Assembly (NCBI GenBank): GCA_963716925.1
Contig: CAVQUX010000025.1
Coordinates: 496,001 to 560,000, forward strand
Reading direction: 5' to 3'
Origin: DAISKN01 sp963716925
Lineage (GTDB): Bacteria > Acidobacteriota > Vicinamibacteria > Marinacidobacterales > SMYC01
DNA: 64,000 nucleotides
Below, piece after piece: positions 1 to 8,082 of the stretch. A model generated the notes under the pieces. That model made no database searches. It was not told the origin of the DNA and saw only the letters and a list, made by a program, of their open reading frames with translations. The translations under genes were made by a program, and so were the position numbers. Numbering within the stretch: the stretch's first letter is position 1; every line of letters starts with the position of its first letter.

Positions 1-1154
1 GGCACCATTCCCACGGCGACCGCGGCCATGTGCCGGGTCGGTGTGACCTCGAACGCCTGGGCAGTGATGACCAGACCGATCCAGACGATGATGGCGATTC
101 CGGCATCGGGCGGAACCGCCCAGGCCACGAGCGCGAACGTTCCGCTCAGGCAAATGAGCGCGACCGCCGCGCCGTTCACGGCCGAATAACCGGCTCGAGC
201 GCCAACGGCCTTCAACGCGGGGTGGCCGATATAGATCGACATCGGAAACGGCGAACCGAACAGAGCGGCTCCCATTGTCCCCAGGCCGTTCGCGATGAGA
301 CTCGACTTCGCCGGGAACGTGTCCCCCGCCGCCGCCGCCGACTCCAGATTCTGGAGCGACGCGATCGCGCTCAGAAGCCCCATGGGGACGATGATCGAAA
401 GGTAAGGAAAGAGCTGACCCGCCTCGAGCGCCGCCCAGGTCTCTCCGAGAGCGGTCTTCGGGAGGTAGACGCCGAGCGGCCCCAGGGGATCGTCTCCGAT
501 GGGCGCGAGTCCCGTCATCCACGCGAGAAGGCCGCCGAGAACCAGGACAGAGAGACTTCCCGGCAGCTGCCCCACGACCTGACGACGACCGAAGAAGAGG
601 ATGAACACCGCGAGGAGTGTGGTCAATCCGACGATGGGTCTCGCATAGGTTTGAAATACGAAGCCCAGAGCGAGAAACCCCATTCCGATTCCCGAGAGCG
701 TCGCCAGCATGGCCGCCCGTGGAGTGACTTCGAGAACGCGCCGCGCGAAGAAAGCCGTGATCATTTCGAGAACGCCCGCCGCGAGCGTTGCCAGGAGCCC
801 CGCTTGCCAGGCGATACGCTCCGGGTCGGGAGCGCCCTGGGCTATCGCGAGCTGCTTCGCCGGCAGCATCACGAGAAATACGAAGGCGATGAGACTGGGA
901 GTGTTGATGCCGTAGGGGAGTGCGCAGACGTCGTCGCGACTTTCGGCCCTGCCGAGCCGAAGCGCTTGCCATGCGTAGAAGATGTTTCCGATGAGAAACG
1001 AGATCGCGACTCCGGGAAGTATTCGCCCGTAAACGAGCCCCGGCGAAAACCCGAGCACGTCCTGGCAGAGCGCCACGAGAATGAGGAACTGGACGAGGTG
1101 GTTGATGAAGACCGAGAAGAAACCCTCCCAGTCCCCTTTGACGAAGAGTTTCAT
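1..1154 (-). CDS. NCS2-type purine/uracil permease, 3' end beyond window
   Basis: Polytopic inner-membrane transporter, probably of a purine or related base. The reading frame stays open from the ATG at 1154 to the window edge, giving at least 384 residues. It shows about ten hydrophobic segments and a conserved stretch near residue 80 (ALPYGINTPSL) that I associate with xanthine/uracil/AzgA-like permeases. Its ATG overlaps the stop of the upstream nucleosidase gene (ATGA), so the two are translationally coupled. Cleavage of a nucleoside and movement of the freed base is a sensible joint role, but the substrate is inferred. A SulP-like carrier is a less likely alternative. Confidence 0.7.
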   Translation of the reverse strand, partial: MKLFVKGDWEGFFSVFINHLVQFLILVALCQDVLGFSPGLVYGRILPGVAISFLIGNIFYAWQALRLGRAESRDDVCALPYGINTPSLIAFVFLVMLPAKQLAIAQGAPDPERIAWQAGLLATLAAGVLEMITAFFARRVLEVTPRAAMLATLSGIGMGFLALGFVFQTYARPIVGLTTLLAVFILFFGRRQVVGQLPGSLSVLVLGGLLAWMTGLAPIGDDPLGPLGVYLPKTALGETWAALEAGQLFPYLSIIVPMGLLSAIASLQNLESAAAAGDTFPAKSSLIANGLGTMGAALFGSPFPMSIYIGHPALKAVGARAGYSAVNGAAVALICLSGTFALVAWAVPPDAGIAIIVWIGLVITAQAFEVTPTRHMAAVAVGMV

Positions 1155-1912
1155 CGCGCTTCAAGCGACCGGACGAAGTGCATCGTGAACCGCGCCGCCT
1201 GATGCGCCGCGATCTGTCCGAGCCGCCGGTAGTCCTTCCCGGGGCTCGGCTGCGCGAGGTTGCTGCCGCTTCGGATGACGAGGTGTGGAACCCCGAGTTG
1301 CCAGCACACCTGCGCGGCGGCGGAGCCCTCCATCTCGATGAGGTCGCTCCCGAGCTTTTTCCGGATGTCGTCGATCTTCTGCCGGGTCAGACCGAAGACG
1401 TCGCCCGAGCAGACCTTGCCGGTTTTCACGACGGCCAGGTAGGTCTCGCCGTTCGCGGTCACCGTCTTCTCGGGGAACGTGCGGATGGCGGACCGAGCGA
1501 GCCTCAAGAGCCTCGGGTCCGCCGCGTACTCGTAGGGCGTCATTTCCCCCGGGAGCGGCCCTCGAACCTTCCGGTAGATCATCCCGGACGCGGTCCAGTT
1601 GCCGGCGTTGTGGTGCGCGGTCTTCTTCGAAACGATGATGTCGCCGGTGCGAAGCGTCGGGTCGAGGCGCGCGCCGGAGCCGGTGAATACCAGCTCCGCC
1701 GGCCGAAACCGCTGCAGGAAGAGCGCCGAGGTCATCGCCGCGTTGGTGATGCCGACGCCGGTCACGGCGACGACGACCGAGCGACTCCCGAGCTTGCCTC
1801 GATGAAACGGATACCCCTCGACCTCACCCTCGCCCCTCGAGGAGAGGGCGGGAACGATCGAGACGATCTCCGACGGCATTGCGCCCAGGATGAGAGTGAG
1901 GGCTTTGGGCAT
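1151..1912 (-). CDS. MTA/SAH nucleosidase or purine nucleoside phosphorylase family protein
   Basis: 253-residue cytosolic member of the nucleoside phosphorylase superfamily, close in length to MTA/SAH nucleosidase. Visible family features are the N-terminal MPSEI start of the fold, a central VTGVGITNAA loop and the ribose-binding MEGSAAA motif near residue 195. Where MTA/SAH nucleosidases have R..SD with a catalytic Asp, this protein reads RSGSN. Asn at this position is typical of 6-oxopurine-preferring phosphorylases, so substrate choice may differ. It lies 29 bp after hemY and overlaps the purine permease gene by 4 bp. Confidence 0.75.
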   Translation of the reverse strand: MPKALTLILGAMPSEIVSIVPALSSRGEGEVEGYPFHRGKLGSRSVVVAVTGVGITNAAMTSALFLQRFRPAELVFTGSGARLDPTLRTGDIIVSKKTAHHNAGNWTASGMIYRKVRGPLPGEMTPYEYAADPRLLRLARSAIRTFPEKTVTANGETYLAVVKTGKVCSGDVFGLTRQKIDDIRKKLGSDLIEMEGSAAAQVCWQLGVPHLVIRSGSNLAQPSPGKDYRRLGQIAAHQAARFTMHFVRSLEAR

Positions 1913-1941
1913 GGCCTGGCGGGCGCCATGCTAACACGAGA

Positions 1942-3321
1942 TCAACGCGGTGCTTCCGCGTAGAGGGAATCGACCGCTGCTCTTCCGCAGTCAGCTCCCC
2001 TGGCCGCCGCTTTGCCGAAAGACGGCCCATGGAGGGCGTTGCCCGCGAGATGCAGATGGGGGAAGGCCAGGAGCTCTCGTTCGATATGGGCCAGCCGCGC
2101 GAGGTGCCCGATCTCGTACTGGGGAATCGCCCTCGGCCAGAGCCGGGCTCGCGTGAAACGGGGCTCGGCGTCGTGCGAGAAGAGGCGTTTCGATTCCTCG
2201 ATCGCCGTCCGTACGATCTCCGGAGGTTCGACTTCGCCGACTCCCGTATCGAAGGTTCCTCCGAAGAGCATCCGGACCAGCAGGTGTCCGGCGGGGTTTC
2301 GTCCCGGAAACAGGAATCCGTCGCAGGTCACCCCCAGCGCGCGATAGCCCGCGCCCCGCGGGATCAGGACCCCGAAACCCTCGGGGATCGAGGCGAGGGC
2401 CTCGGGGTCAAAACCGAGAGCGACGACGTAGATGGGAGGAGTCGGGATCTCGAGGAGTTTTCGAGAGATCTCCGGCGCGCTCTTGGAGAGGAGGACCGCC
2501 GCCTGGAATCCCTCGCAGGCGAGAACGACCGCGTCGGCGGGGAGAGTTTCTCCATCCTTATCGAGCGTTATCCGATAACCGCCGTTTCTCTCGACCGAAC
2601 TTACCGCGCAGCTCGTGCGCACGGTGAACCCGCCGCGAGCGGCGAGGGCACGCGGAAGCGACTGCATTCCCTCCCGGAAGGACGACAGCACCGAGCCGCG
2701 GGGGCCTCGTCTTCGCCGAGCCCGAGCAATCTGCGCACGGATGAGCGAGCCATGCTCCCGCTCCAGCTCGGCCATGACGGGAAACGCGGCGGACAGCGAA
2801 AGACGCTTCGCGTCTCCGGCGAAGATGCCGAGGACCATGGGGTGGATGAGTCGATCGGCGAACTCCGCGCCCAGCCGCCGGGCGGCGAAGTCCCAGACCG
2901 ACTCGTCGCCCTCATCTCTTCTCGCCGGAACCCACGGCTCTCGCGCGGCACGCGCGAGACCCCGGAAGCTGAGGATCCCGCTCGCGGCGAAACCGAGGGG
3001 ACTCGCCTTGACCTCGCGGGGTTTCCCGCCTGCGAAGACGAATCGATGGGACTGGGCTGTCCCCGCCCGAAGGACGTCCCCTTCCAGGCCCGCGTCCCGG
3101 GCGAGCTCGTCAACGATCGGGTCGCTGTTCAGATAGCCGAGGGGACCGGTCTCGAAGAGCCACCCGTCCTCGATCTGGCTCAGGGCCTTTCCTCCGACGT
3201 CGGGCTCTTTCTCGAGAAGCACCACGTCGAGATCGCGCGACAACTCGCGCGCGCGTTTTCTCGCGGTGAAGGCGGCCGCCGTTCCGGAGATCCCGCCACC
3301 GACGACGACGAGGCGCTTCAC
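1942..3321 (-). CDS. hemY: Protoporphyrinogen oxidase (HemY/HemG-type flavoprotein)
   Basis: Oxidises protoporphyrinogen IX to protoporphyrin IX, the step before ferrochelatase. The product (459 residues) starts KRLVVVGGGISGTAAAFTAR, a Rossmann FAD-binding motif, followed by LEKEPDVGGKA, and it has the C-terminal flavoprotein motif ending HLAGNALHGPSFGKA. I chose the GTG at 3321 because it sits 8 bp after the hemN stop and puts the dinucleotide motif at the very N-terminus. The longer ATG at 3399 would overlap hemN. It belongs to the hemH-hemN-hemY operon, which supports a haem-pathway role over other amine-oxidase-like flavoproteins. Confidence 0.85.
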   Translation of the reverse strand: MKRLVVVGGGISGTAAAFTARKRARELSRDLDVVLLEKEPDVGGKALSQIEDGWLFETGPLGYLNSDPIVDELARDAGLEGDVLRAGTAQSHRFVFAGGKPREVKASPLGFAASGILSFRGLARAAREPWVPARRDEGDESVWDFAARRLGAEFADRLIHPMVLGIFAGDAKRLSLSAAFPVMAELEREHGSLIRAQIARARRRRGPRGSVLSSFREGMQSLPRALAARGGFTVRTSCAVSSVERNGGYRITLDKDGETLPADAVVLACEGFQAAVLLSKSAPEISRKLLEIPTPPIYVVALGFDPEALASIPEGFGVLIPRGAGYRALGVTCDGFLFPGRNPAGHLLVRMLFGGTFDTGVGEVEPPEIVRTAIEESKRLFSHDAEPRFTRARLWPRAIPQYEIGHLARLAHIERELLAFPHLHLAGNALHGPSFGKAAARGADCGRAAVDSLYAEAPR

Positions 3322-3329
3322 GGCTCTGA

Positions 3330-4730
3330 TCAGACGGTCCGGCTGAAGACGGGCGCCTTCTCGCCCGCGTGTTTCTCGCGCATGTACCGATCGAAGCACA
3401 TCGCGAGGTTGCGGACGAAGAGCTCGCCGACCGGGGTCGCGCGGATGGACGCATCATCGACGAGAACCAGACCTTCCTCACGGTAGGCGTCCAGAAGCTC
3501 GAGATCGGGAGCGAAGTAGCCCCGGAAATCGACGCTCCATTGCTTTTCGACGGCGCCGACATCGATGACGAAGTTGCACATGAGGCGATGGATGACGTCG
3601 GCGCGCATCTCGTCGTCCCGACTGCGGACGATTCCCCGAACCGCGGGGAGGCGCCCCTCGTCCACCAGGTCGCGGTAGCGGTTCAGCTTCTTCTCGTTCT
3701 GGAACATCGCTCCGCGGACGTCCCCGATCGCCGAGATTCCGAAGCCGAGAACGTCGTCTCCCGGAATCACCGCGTAGCCCTGGAAGTTCCGGCGGAGGCG
3801 TCCCTCCTTCTTCGCGCGAGCGAGCTCGTCCTCGGGCTTCGCGAAGTGGTCCATGCCGATGGATTCGTAGCCGGCCTCGAGGAGCTTCTCCCGCGCAATG
3901 GCGAAGAGCTCCATTTTCGTTTCCCTCGAAGGGAGCTCGCTCTCGTCGAGCTTCTTCTGGTGGCCGCGGATCCAGGGCACGAACGCGAAAGAGTAGCAGG
4001 CGACGCGGTCGGGACCCATGTCGATGACCCGTTTCACCGTCTCTTCGAACGTCTCCGGACTCTGGAGGGGAAGGCCATAGATCAGATCCACGTTGATGCC
4101 GCTGAATCCCCGCCCCCGGGCCCGATCGATGACGGCCTTCGTCTGCTCCGGCGTCTGGATTCGGTGGACCCGCTCCTGGACGTCGGGGGCGAAGTCCTGG
4201 ACCCCCATAGACACTCGGTTGAACCCGAGGTCCGCCAGGGTGTCGATATGCTCGCTCGTCGTGACCCGGGGATCGACCTCGATCGCGAGCTCCGCCCCGG
4301 CAATCGGCGCGTAGTGCTCGAGAAGCGCGCCGACGAGGAACCGAAGTCCCTCGGGGGAGTGGTAGGTCGGCGTCCCGCCTCCGAGGTGGAGCTGAGCGAA
4401 CCTGCGCCGGTTTCTGGTTCTCTCCGCGACGATGGCTATCTCCTTCGCCAGGAGATCGAGGTACGGCTCCGCCCGTCCCCGGTGCCTGGTGATGATCACG
4501 TGGCAGCCGCAGAAAAGACATCGCTCCTGGCAGAACGGAAGGTGGACGTAGAGCGAGAGCGGCGCTTCTCCGAGAGCGTCTGCCGCGGCGAGGTGCTTCT
4601 CGTAGAGTCCTGCCTCGAGATCCTGGAACTCGACCGCTGTCGGGTAGCTCGTGTATCGCGGGCCGGGTCGATCGTGCCTGGCGATCAGTTCCCGGATGGT
4701 CTCCCGATCCGCCGGAATCCCGCCGCTCAT
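3330..4730 (-). CDS. hemN: Oxygen-independent coproporphyrinogen III oxidase (radical SAM)
   Basis: Converts coproporphyrinogen III to protoporphyrinogen IX without oxygen, using S-adenosylmethionine. The 466-residue product has the HemN signature CQERCLFCGCH (CX3CX2CXC) near residue 60, which binds the 4Fe-4S cluster, and the early RPGPRYTSYPTA stretch typical of true HemN rather than HemW. The GGGTPT motif and a HemN C-terminal domain follow. The ATG at 4730 overlaps the hemH stop by ATGA, which fixes the start; an in-frame extension upstream is antisense-like read-through and was discarded. Its use suggests haem synthesis under low oxygen. Confidence 0.93.
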   Translation of the reverse strand: MSGGIPADRETIRELIARHDRPGPRYTSYPTAVEFQDLEAGLYEKHLAAADALGEAPLSLYVHLPFCQERCLFCGCHVIITRHRGRAEPYLDLLAKEIAIVAERTRNRRRFAQLHLGGGTPTYHSPEGLRFLVGALLEHYAPIAGAELAIEVDPRVTTSEHIDTLADLGFNRVSMGVQDFAPDVQERVHRIQTPEQTKAVIDRARGRGFSGINVDLIYGLPLQSPETFEETVKRVIDMGPDRVACYSFAFVPWIRGHQKKLDESELPSRETKMELFAIAREKLLEAGYESIGMDHFAKPEDELARAKKEGRLRRNFQGYAVIPGDDVLGFGISAIGDVRGAMFQNEKKLNRYRDLVDEGRLPAVRGIVRSRDDEMRADVIHRLMCNFVIDVGAVEKQWSVDFRGYFAPDLELLDAYREEGLVLVDDASIRATPVGELFVRNLAMCFDRYMREKHAGEKAPVFSRTV

Positions 4731-5644
4731 GATCTCGCCCCCTCGACCAGCTTCGCCAAAGACGCGACGAAGCGAGGATGGGCCTCGACCACCGGTACTC
4801 GGAGGAACCGCTTCCCTCCCGCCTCCAGAAACGTTTTCCTGCCGCGGATTCCGATCTCCTCCAGGGTCTCGAGCCCCTCGGTGAGGAAGCCCGGAGTCGC
4901 CACGGCGATGCTCCTCACACCCGAGCTGCCCAGGCGCGCGAGGACCGAGGCCGTCGCTGGCCGGAGCCAGGGCTCCGGGCCGAACCGCGACTGGTAGGAG
5001 AGCGTCGCTTTCTCCTCGGGCCAGTCGACGGCCTTCAACAACGCTCGAAACGTCCGCTCGCAGTCCGCGCGATACATACCGCCTTCCCGGCGATCGTAGC
5101 GCAGCGGGATGCCGTGAAAGGAGACGACGAAGTGCTCCGGCGGGGCGTTCCCCACCGAACGATGAAAGAGGTCGGCCGCCGCTTCGATGTAGCCGGGATC
5201 GTCCGGCGCGATATGTCGGACCTCGATCCCGCTCCCGCTCTCGATCGCCGACTCGATCGAGCCCGTCGTCGAGCCCGTCCTTTGCGGGAAGAGCGGCACG
5301 AGAGTGATCCGCTCCACCTGCCGGGCGAGCCGATCGCGAAGCGAGGGAGTTCCGTAGCGATAGGCATGGCGGACCTTGCCCCCGAAGTGATGGCCGAGAG
5401 CCGTCGCCAGGCGCTCCGTCCCCTTCTCCAGAGGGTTGCCCTCCTCGGTCCAGATCGACCGGTACATCTCCGCCACTTTGTGAGGGCGGGATCGAAGGAT
5501 CTTCCCCAAAATCGGTCGCCACAGCCATTCGGGATAGTCGACCACCATGGGGTCGGAGAGAAACTCCCTGAGGAACTCGCGAACGGCCTCGGGCTCCGGC
5601 GCCCGCGTGGTGCCGAGGTTCACGAGCAGGATAGAAGCCCCCAT
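4727..5644 (-). CDS. hemH: Ferrochelatase
   Basis: Inserts iron into protoporphyrin or coproporphyrin to make haem. The 305-residue product starts GASILLVNLGTTRAPEPE, as ferrochelatases do, and carries the catalytic-histidine motif SFHGIP near residue 170 and the signature SYQSRFGPEPWLRP. Other family marks are the VPLFPQ segment followed by a TTGS loop. The start at 5644 was chosen from this conserved N-terminus. It is the first gene of a five-gene minus-strand operon running through hemN, hemY, a nucleosidase and a permease, and it is divergent from the integron integrase. Confidence 0.92.
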   Translation of the reverse strand: MGASILLVNLGTTRAPEPEAVREFLREFLSDPMVVDYPEWLWRPILGKILRSRPHKVAEMYRSIWTEEGNPLEKGTERLATALGHHFGGKVRHAYRYGTPSLRDRLARQVERITLVPLFPQRTGSTTGSIESAIESGSGIEVRHIAPDDPGYIEAAADLFHRSVGNAPPEHFVVSFHGIPLRYDRREGGMYRADCERTFRALLKAVDWPEEKATLSYQSRFGPEPWLRPATASVLARLGSSGVRSIAVATPGFLTEGLETLEEIGIRGRKTFLEAGGKRFLRVPVVEAHPRFVASLAKLVEGARS

Positions 5645-5795
5645 GGCCACCCGGATTCTAACGTGCGCGCTCGATGAAACCTCAACGTCCCGTCGGCCCG
5701 ACTCCGCACCTGCGCCCTCGTACGGAGTCTCTTCTTCCCGGCAGGGGGGTGCCAACCCATTTTCGTCGTCTCTGCAAAGCAAGGAGGTACGTCCT

Positions 5796-6818
5796 ATGGA
5801 GACGACGCATGAGGCAGCACCGCATGCCGCGAGGCCGCGGCCGAAGCTCCTCGACCGCGTGCGGGACGAGATTCGGCGGCTTCACTACAGCTCCCGAACC
5901 GAAAGAGCCTACGTGAGCTGGATCCGGCAGTACATCCTTTTTCACGGGAAGCGCCACCCCGACACGATGGGAGAAATGGAGATCACCGCGTTCCTGACCC
6001 ATCTCGCGACGAAGAGAAAGGTGAGCGCCTCGACCCAGAACCAGGCCCTGAGCGCGCTTCTGTTCCTCTACCGGCGCATTCTGGGGAAGGAGATCGGCTG
6101 GCTCTCCGATATCGAAAGGGCTCAGCGTCCAACCCGGCTTCCCGTGGTACTCACCGTTTCCGAGGTCCGGTTGCTTCTTTCGAAGATGACCGGTCCCACC
6201 TGGCTCATGGCGTCGCTACTCTACGGGTCGGGGCTCCGCCGGCTGGAGTGCTGCCGCCTCCGGGTGAAGGACATCGAGCTCGAACGCCGGGAGATCGTGG
6301 TCCGGGACTCGAAGGGCCAGAAGGACCGCACGACTATCCTCCCCGCCCGGTTGGTCCAGCCCCTCAGGCAGCACCTGGAGGAGGTCCGCAAGCAGTTCGA
6401 CCGGGACCTGCGAGACGGCGCCGGCCACGTGGAGCTTCCCTACGCCCTCGCCCGGAAATACCCCCGGGCATCCCGGGAGTGGGGCTGGCAATGGGTGTTC
6501 CCCGCGACCAGGACCTACGTCGATCGCGCGAGCGGCGAACGGCGCCGCCACCACCTCCACGAAACCGTCCTCCAACGCGCCGTCCTGACCGCGCGCCGCG
6601 CCGCCGGAATCGCGAAACCCGCCGGCTGCCACTCCATGAGACATTCGTTCGCTACGCACCTGATCGAGAACGGCTACGACGTCCGCTCGGTCCAGAAGCT
6701 CCTCGGCCACGCCGACCTCGAGACAACGATGATCTATTGTGGAAAGTCAGTTGTTATGTGCAGTGGCGCCCGCATCGAGCTGATCAAGCAGGTATTCGAA
6801 GGCCGCGACTCAGCATAA
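5796..6818 (+). CDS. intI: Integron integrase with replaced C-terminal tail
   Basis: Tyrosine recombinase that moves gene cassettes at attI and attC sites. The 340-residue product has an N-terminal SAM-like domain (about residues 15-100), the catalytic GSGLRRLE arginine, the IntI-specific insertion around WGWQWVFPA, the HSMRHSFATH box and the nucleophile region ending TMIY at Tyr314. The start at 5796 follows a strong AAGGAGG. After Tyr314 the usual THVL-type tail is absent and 26 unrelated residues follow, apparently the end of another reading frame. It points toward its cassettes, unlike class 1 integrons. Whether it remains active is unclear. Confidence 0.85.
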   Translation: METTHEAAPHAARPRPKLLDRVRDEIRRLHYSSRTERAYVSWIRQYILFHGKRHPDTMGEMEITAFLTHLATKRKVSASTQNQALSALLFLYRRILGKEIGWLSDIERAQRPTRLPVVLTVSEVRLLLSKMTGPTWLMASLLYGSGLRRLECCRLRVKDIELERREIVVRDSKGQKDRTTILPARLVQPLRQHLEEVRKQFDRDLRDGAGHVELPYALARKYPRASREWGWQWVFPATRTYVDRASGERRRHHLHETVLQRAVLTARRAAGIAKPAGCHSMRHSFATHLIENGYDVRSVQKLLGHADLETTMIYCGKSVVMCSGARIELIKQVFEGRDSA

Positions 6819-6916
6819 TTTCCGACGCGGGCGCGGAAGTCCTCCACCGGCAAGTTCGCAGCCGTGACCTCAGCCGTACTACAGCGAGCGAAGCCACTCG
6901 AGCAGAGTGGTTATGC
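6812..6916 (+). other. Possible attI or remnant recombination site
   Basis: Non-palindromic stretch between the integrase stop and the first cassette gene. It starts with GCATAAT and ends with GTTATGC, which resemble inverse-paired core sites. The inner arms do not pair as attC arms do, which fits an attI-type site or a decayed attC. A second GTTATG core lies at 6753-6758 inside the altered integrase tail. The call rests on position and short motifs only. Confidence 0.25.
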
Positions 6917-6955
6917 GGGGCGCGCTCGACGGAGCGCCGACGGTACAATGAGCAT

Positions 6956-7213
6956 GTGCCAGAGCTGAGCCGGTTTCTCGGCATCGTGATCGCCATGTTC
7001 TATCGGGATCACGAGCCGGCGCATTTCCACGCGGTATACGGGGAGTATCACATCACGGTGGGGATAGATGATGGAATCGTGAAGGGCGAGTTCCCTCGAC
7101 GGGCGCTCCGGCACGTTCTAGAGTGGTATGAGCTGCACAAGGTGGAGCTGGCGGAAAATTGGAAGCATGCCAAAGAGAGCAAACCCTTGAAGCGCATCCA
7201 GCCGTTGGAGTAG
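6956..7213 (+). CDS. DUF4160 protein
   Basis: 85-residue protein of the DUF4160 family, recognised from ELSRFLGIVIAMFYRDH, AHFHAVYGEY and the terminal LPRRAL-like to LEWYELH region. The start is the GTG at 6956, which gives the VPELSRF N-terminus typical of this family; nearby ATG codons are out of frame. Function is not established. The family often sits next to DUF2442, as here, and the pair has the small, coupled form of toxin-antitoxin or regulatory modules, which is inference. It is the first cassette after the integrase. Confidence 0.75.
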   Translation: MPELSRFLGIVIAMFYRDHEPAHFHAVYGEYHITVGIDDGIVKGEFPRRALRHVLEWYELHKVELAENWKHAKESKPLKRIQPLE

Positions 7214-7216
7214 CCA

Positions 7217-7459
7217 ATGTTTCAGGTTACTGAAGCCAGGTGGGTTCGAGACTTTGTCCTTCATCTCCGTTTCAGCGACGGGCTCGCAGGAGAAGTGGAT
7301 CTGCGAGACGAACTCCATGGTCCGGTGTTCGAGCCGTTGCGAGATGTGACGCTATTCCGAGCGTTTGAGCTCCACCCGGAACTCCACACCGTTGTCTGGG
7401 AAAATGGCGCCGACTTCGCACCGGAGTTCCTGCACGGTCGCGTGCGAGTCCCCGCATAA
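7217..7459 (+). CDS. DUF2442 protein
   Basis: 80-residue protein of the DUF2442 family. Visible features are an N-terminal VTEARWVRDFVLHLRFSDG strand pair, the GEVDLRD motif and the C-terminal VVWENGADFAPEFLH segment. It starts 3 bp after the DUF4160 stop, so both lie in one cassette and are very probably co-translated. Its stop lies at the edge of the downstream attC, as is usual for cassette genes. DUF2442 proteins are small and without established chemistry; a partner or antitoxin-like role to DUF4160 is inferred from pairing only. Confidence 0.75.
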   Translation: MFQVTEARWVRDFVLHLRFSDGLAGEVDLRDELHGPVFEPLRDVTLFRAFELHPELHTVVWENGADFAPEFLHGRVRVPA

Positions 7460-7578
7460 ACAGTTGGAGTGGACGTGGCCCACTTCGAAAGCAGGAGAGT
7501 TCAAACGGCGAGAGTCACCTTCGTTAACTGCTGCTGTTTTTTCAAGGCTGGCCACGCCACTCAATCGCAATGTTTAGC
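7454..7578 (+). repeat. attC recombination site 1
   Basis: About 125 bp between the DUF2442 stop and the VOC gene. The left arm reads GAGTGGACGTGGCC and the right arm, as reverse complement, GAGTGGCGTGGCC. They pair with one extra-helical A, a hallmark of attC. The outer cores are GCATAAAC and GTTTAGC, slightly off the GTTRRRY consensus. Confidence 0.7.
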
Positions 7579-7597
7579 TTGACGAAAGGAGGCTCCG

Positions 7598-7999
7598 ATG
7601 ACTACCGTGGCGATGAAGCCACGTGTGACATCCTTCGCTCCGCAGTTCCTCGTAGACGACCTTGACCGCTCGATTGCGTACTACCAAAAGCTCGGGTTCA
7701 CGTTTGGCGAACCGTGGGACGGTTTCTACGCCATCGGCGATTTGGACGGGCTGGAGCTCCACCTGAAGGAAGCGCCCAAGAACCAAGCGGAGCGCCAGTA
7801 CCGACGCGACAATGAACATCTCGATGCTTCCGCAGGCGTCGACGGGATCGAAGCGTTCTACGAGCGCTGCGTCGCAAACGACGCGACAATCCTCAAGCCT
7901 CTTGCTGCGACCGCGTGGGGCACGAAGGATTTCTACGTTGAGGATCCTGACGGCTACATCATCTGCTTCGGCGGCCGTCCGAGGGCAGGCCAACAATGA
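7598..7999 (+). CDS. VOC-superfamily protein (glyoxalase/bleomycin-resistance-like)
   Basis: 133-residue cytosolic protein with the paired beta-alpha-beta-beta-beta modules of the vicinal oxygen chelate fold. The first module contains APQFLVDDLDRSIAYYQKLGF and the second ends WGTKDFYVEDPDGYIICFGG, the usual C-terminal glyoxalase-family signature. Members either bind metal and isomerise or cleave adducts, or sequester drugs such as bleomycin. Nothing here decides which. A GGAGG sequence precedes the ATG at 7598. The stop codon lies inside the left arm of the next attC, so the gene fills a single integron cassette. Confidence 0.82.
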   Translation: MTTVAMKPRVTSFAPQFLVDDLDRSIAYYQKLGFTFGEPWDGFYAIGDLDGLELHLKEAPKNQAERQYRRDNEHLDASAGVDGIEAFYERCVANDATILKPLAATAWGTKDFYVEDPDGYIICFGGRPRAGQQ

Positions 8000-8057
8000 G
8001 ATGCAGCGGACGAAGCACGGCTAGGATGGAGCTTCGCCGCTGATCTCAGTGTTGGGC
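7988..8057 (+). repeat. attC recombination site 2
   Basis: The clearest attC in the window, 70 bp. The left arm GGCCAACAATGAGATGCAGC pairs with the reverse complement of the right arm, GCCCAACACTGAGATCAGC, leaving a single extra-helical G. The right core is GTTGGGC, a full match to GTTRRRY. The VOC gene stop lies in the left arm, as expected for a cassette. Confidence 0.88.
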
Positions 8058-8082
8058 GGACTCGCGTCGATAGGGGTGAATC

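Noticed and set aside
3369..4997. Long open frame of 542 codons on the plus strand opposite hemN
   Set aside because: It is arginine- and glutamate-rich antisense-type sequence fully overlapping hemN and part of hemH, which have clear family motifs. Such shadows are common at this GC content.
5796..6818. XerC/XerD or phage integrase
   Set aside because: The IntI-specific insertion around WGWQWVFPA and the adjoining attC-bounded cassettes identify an integron integrase.
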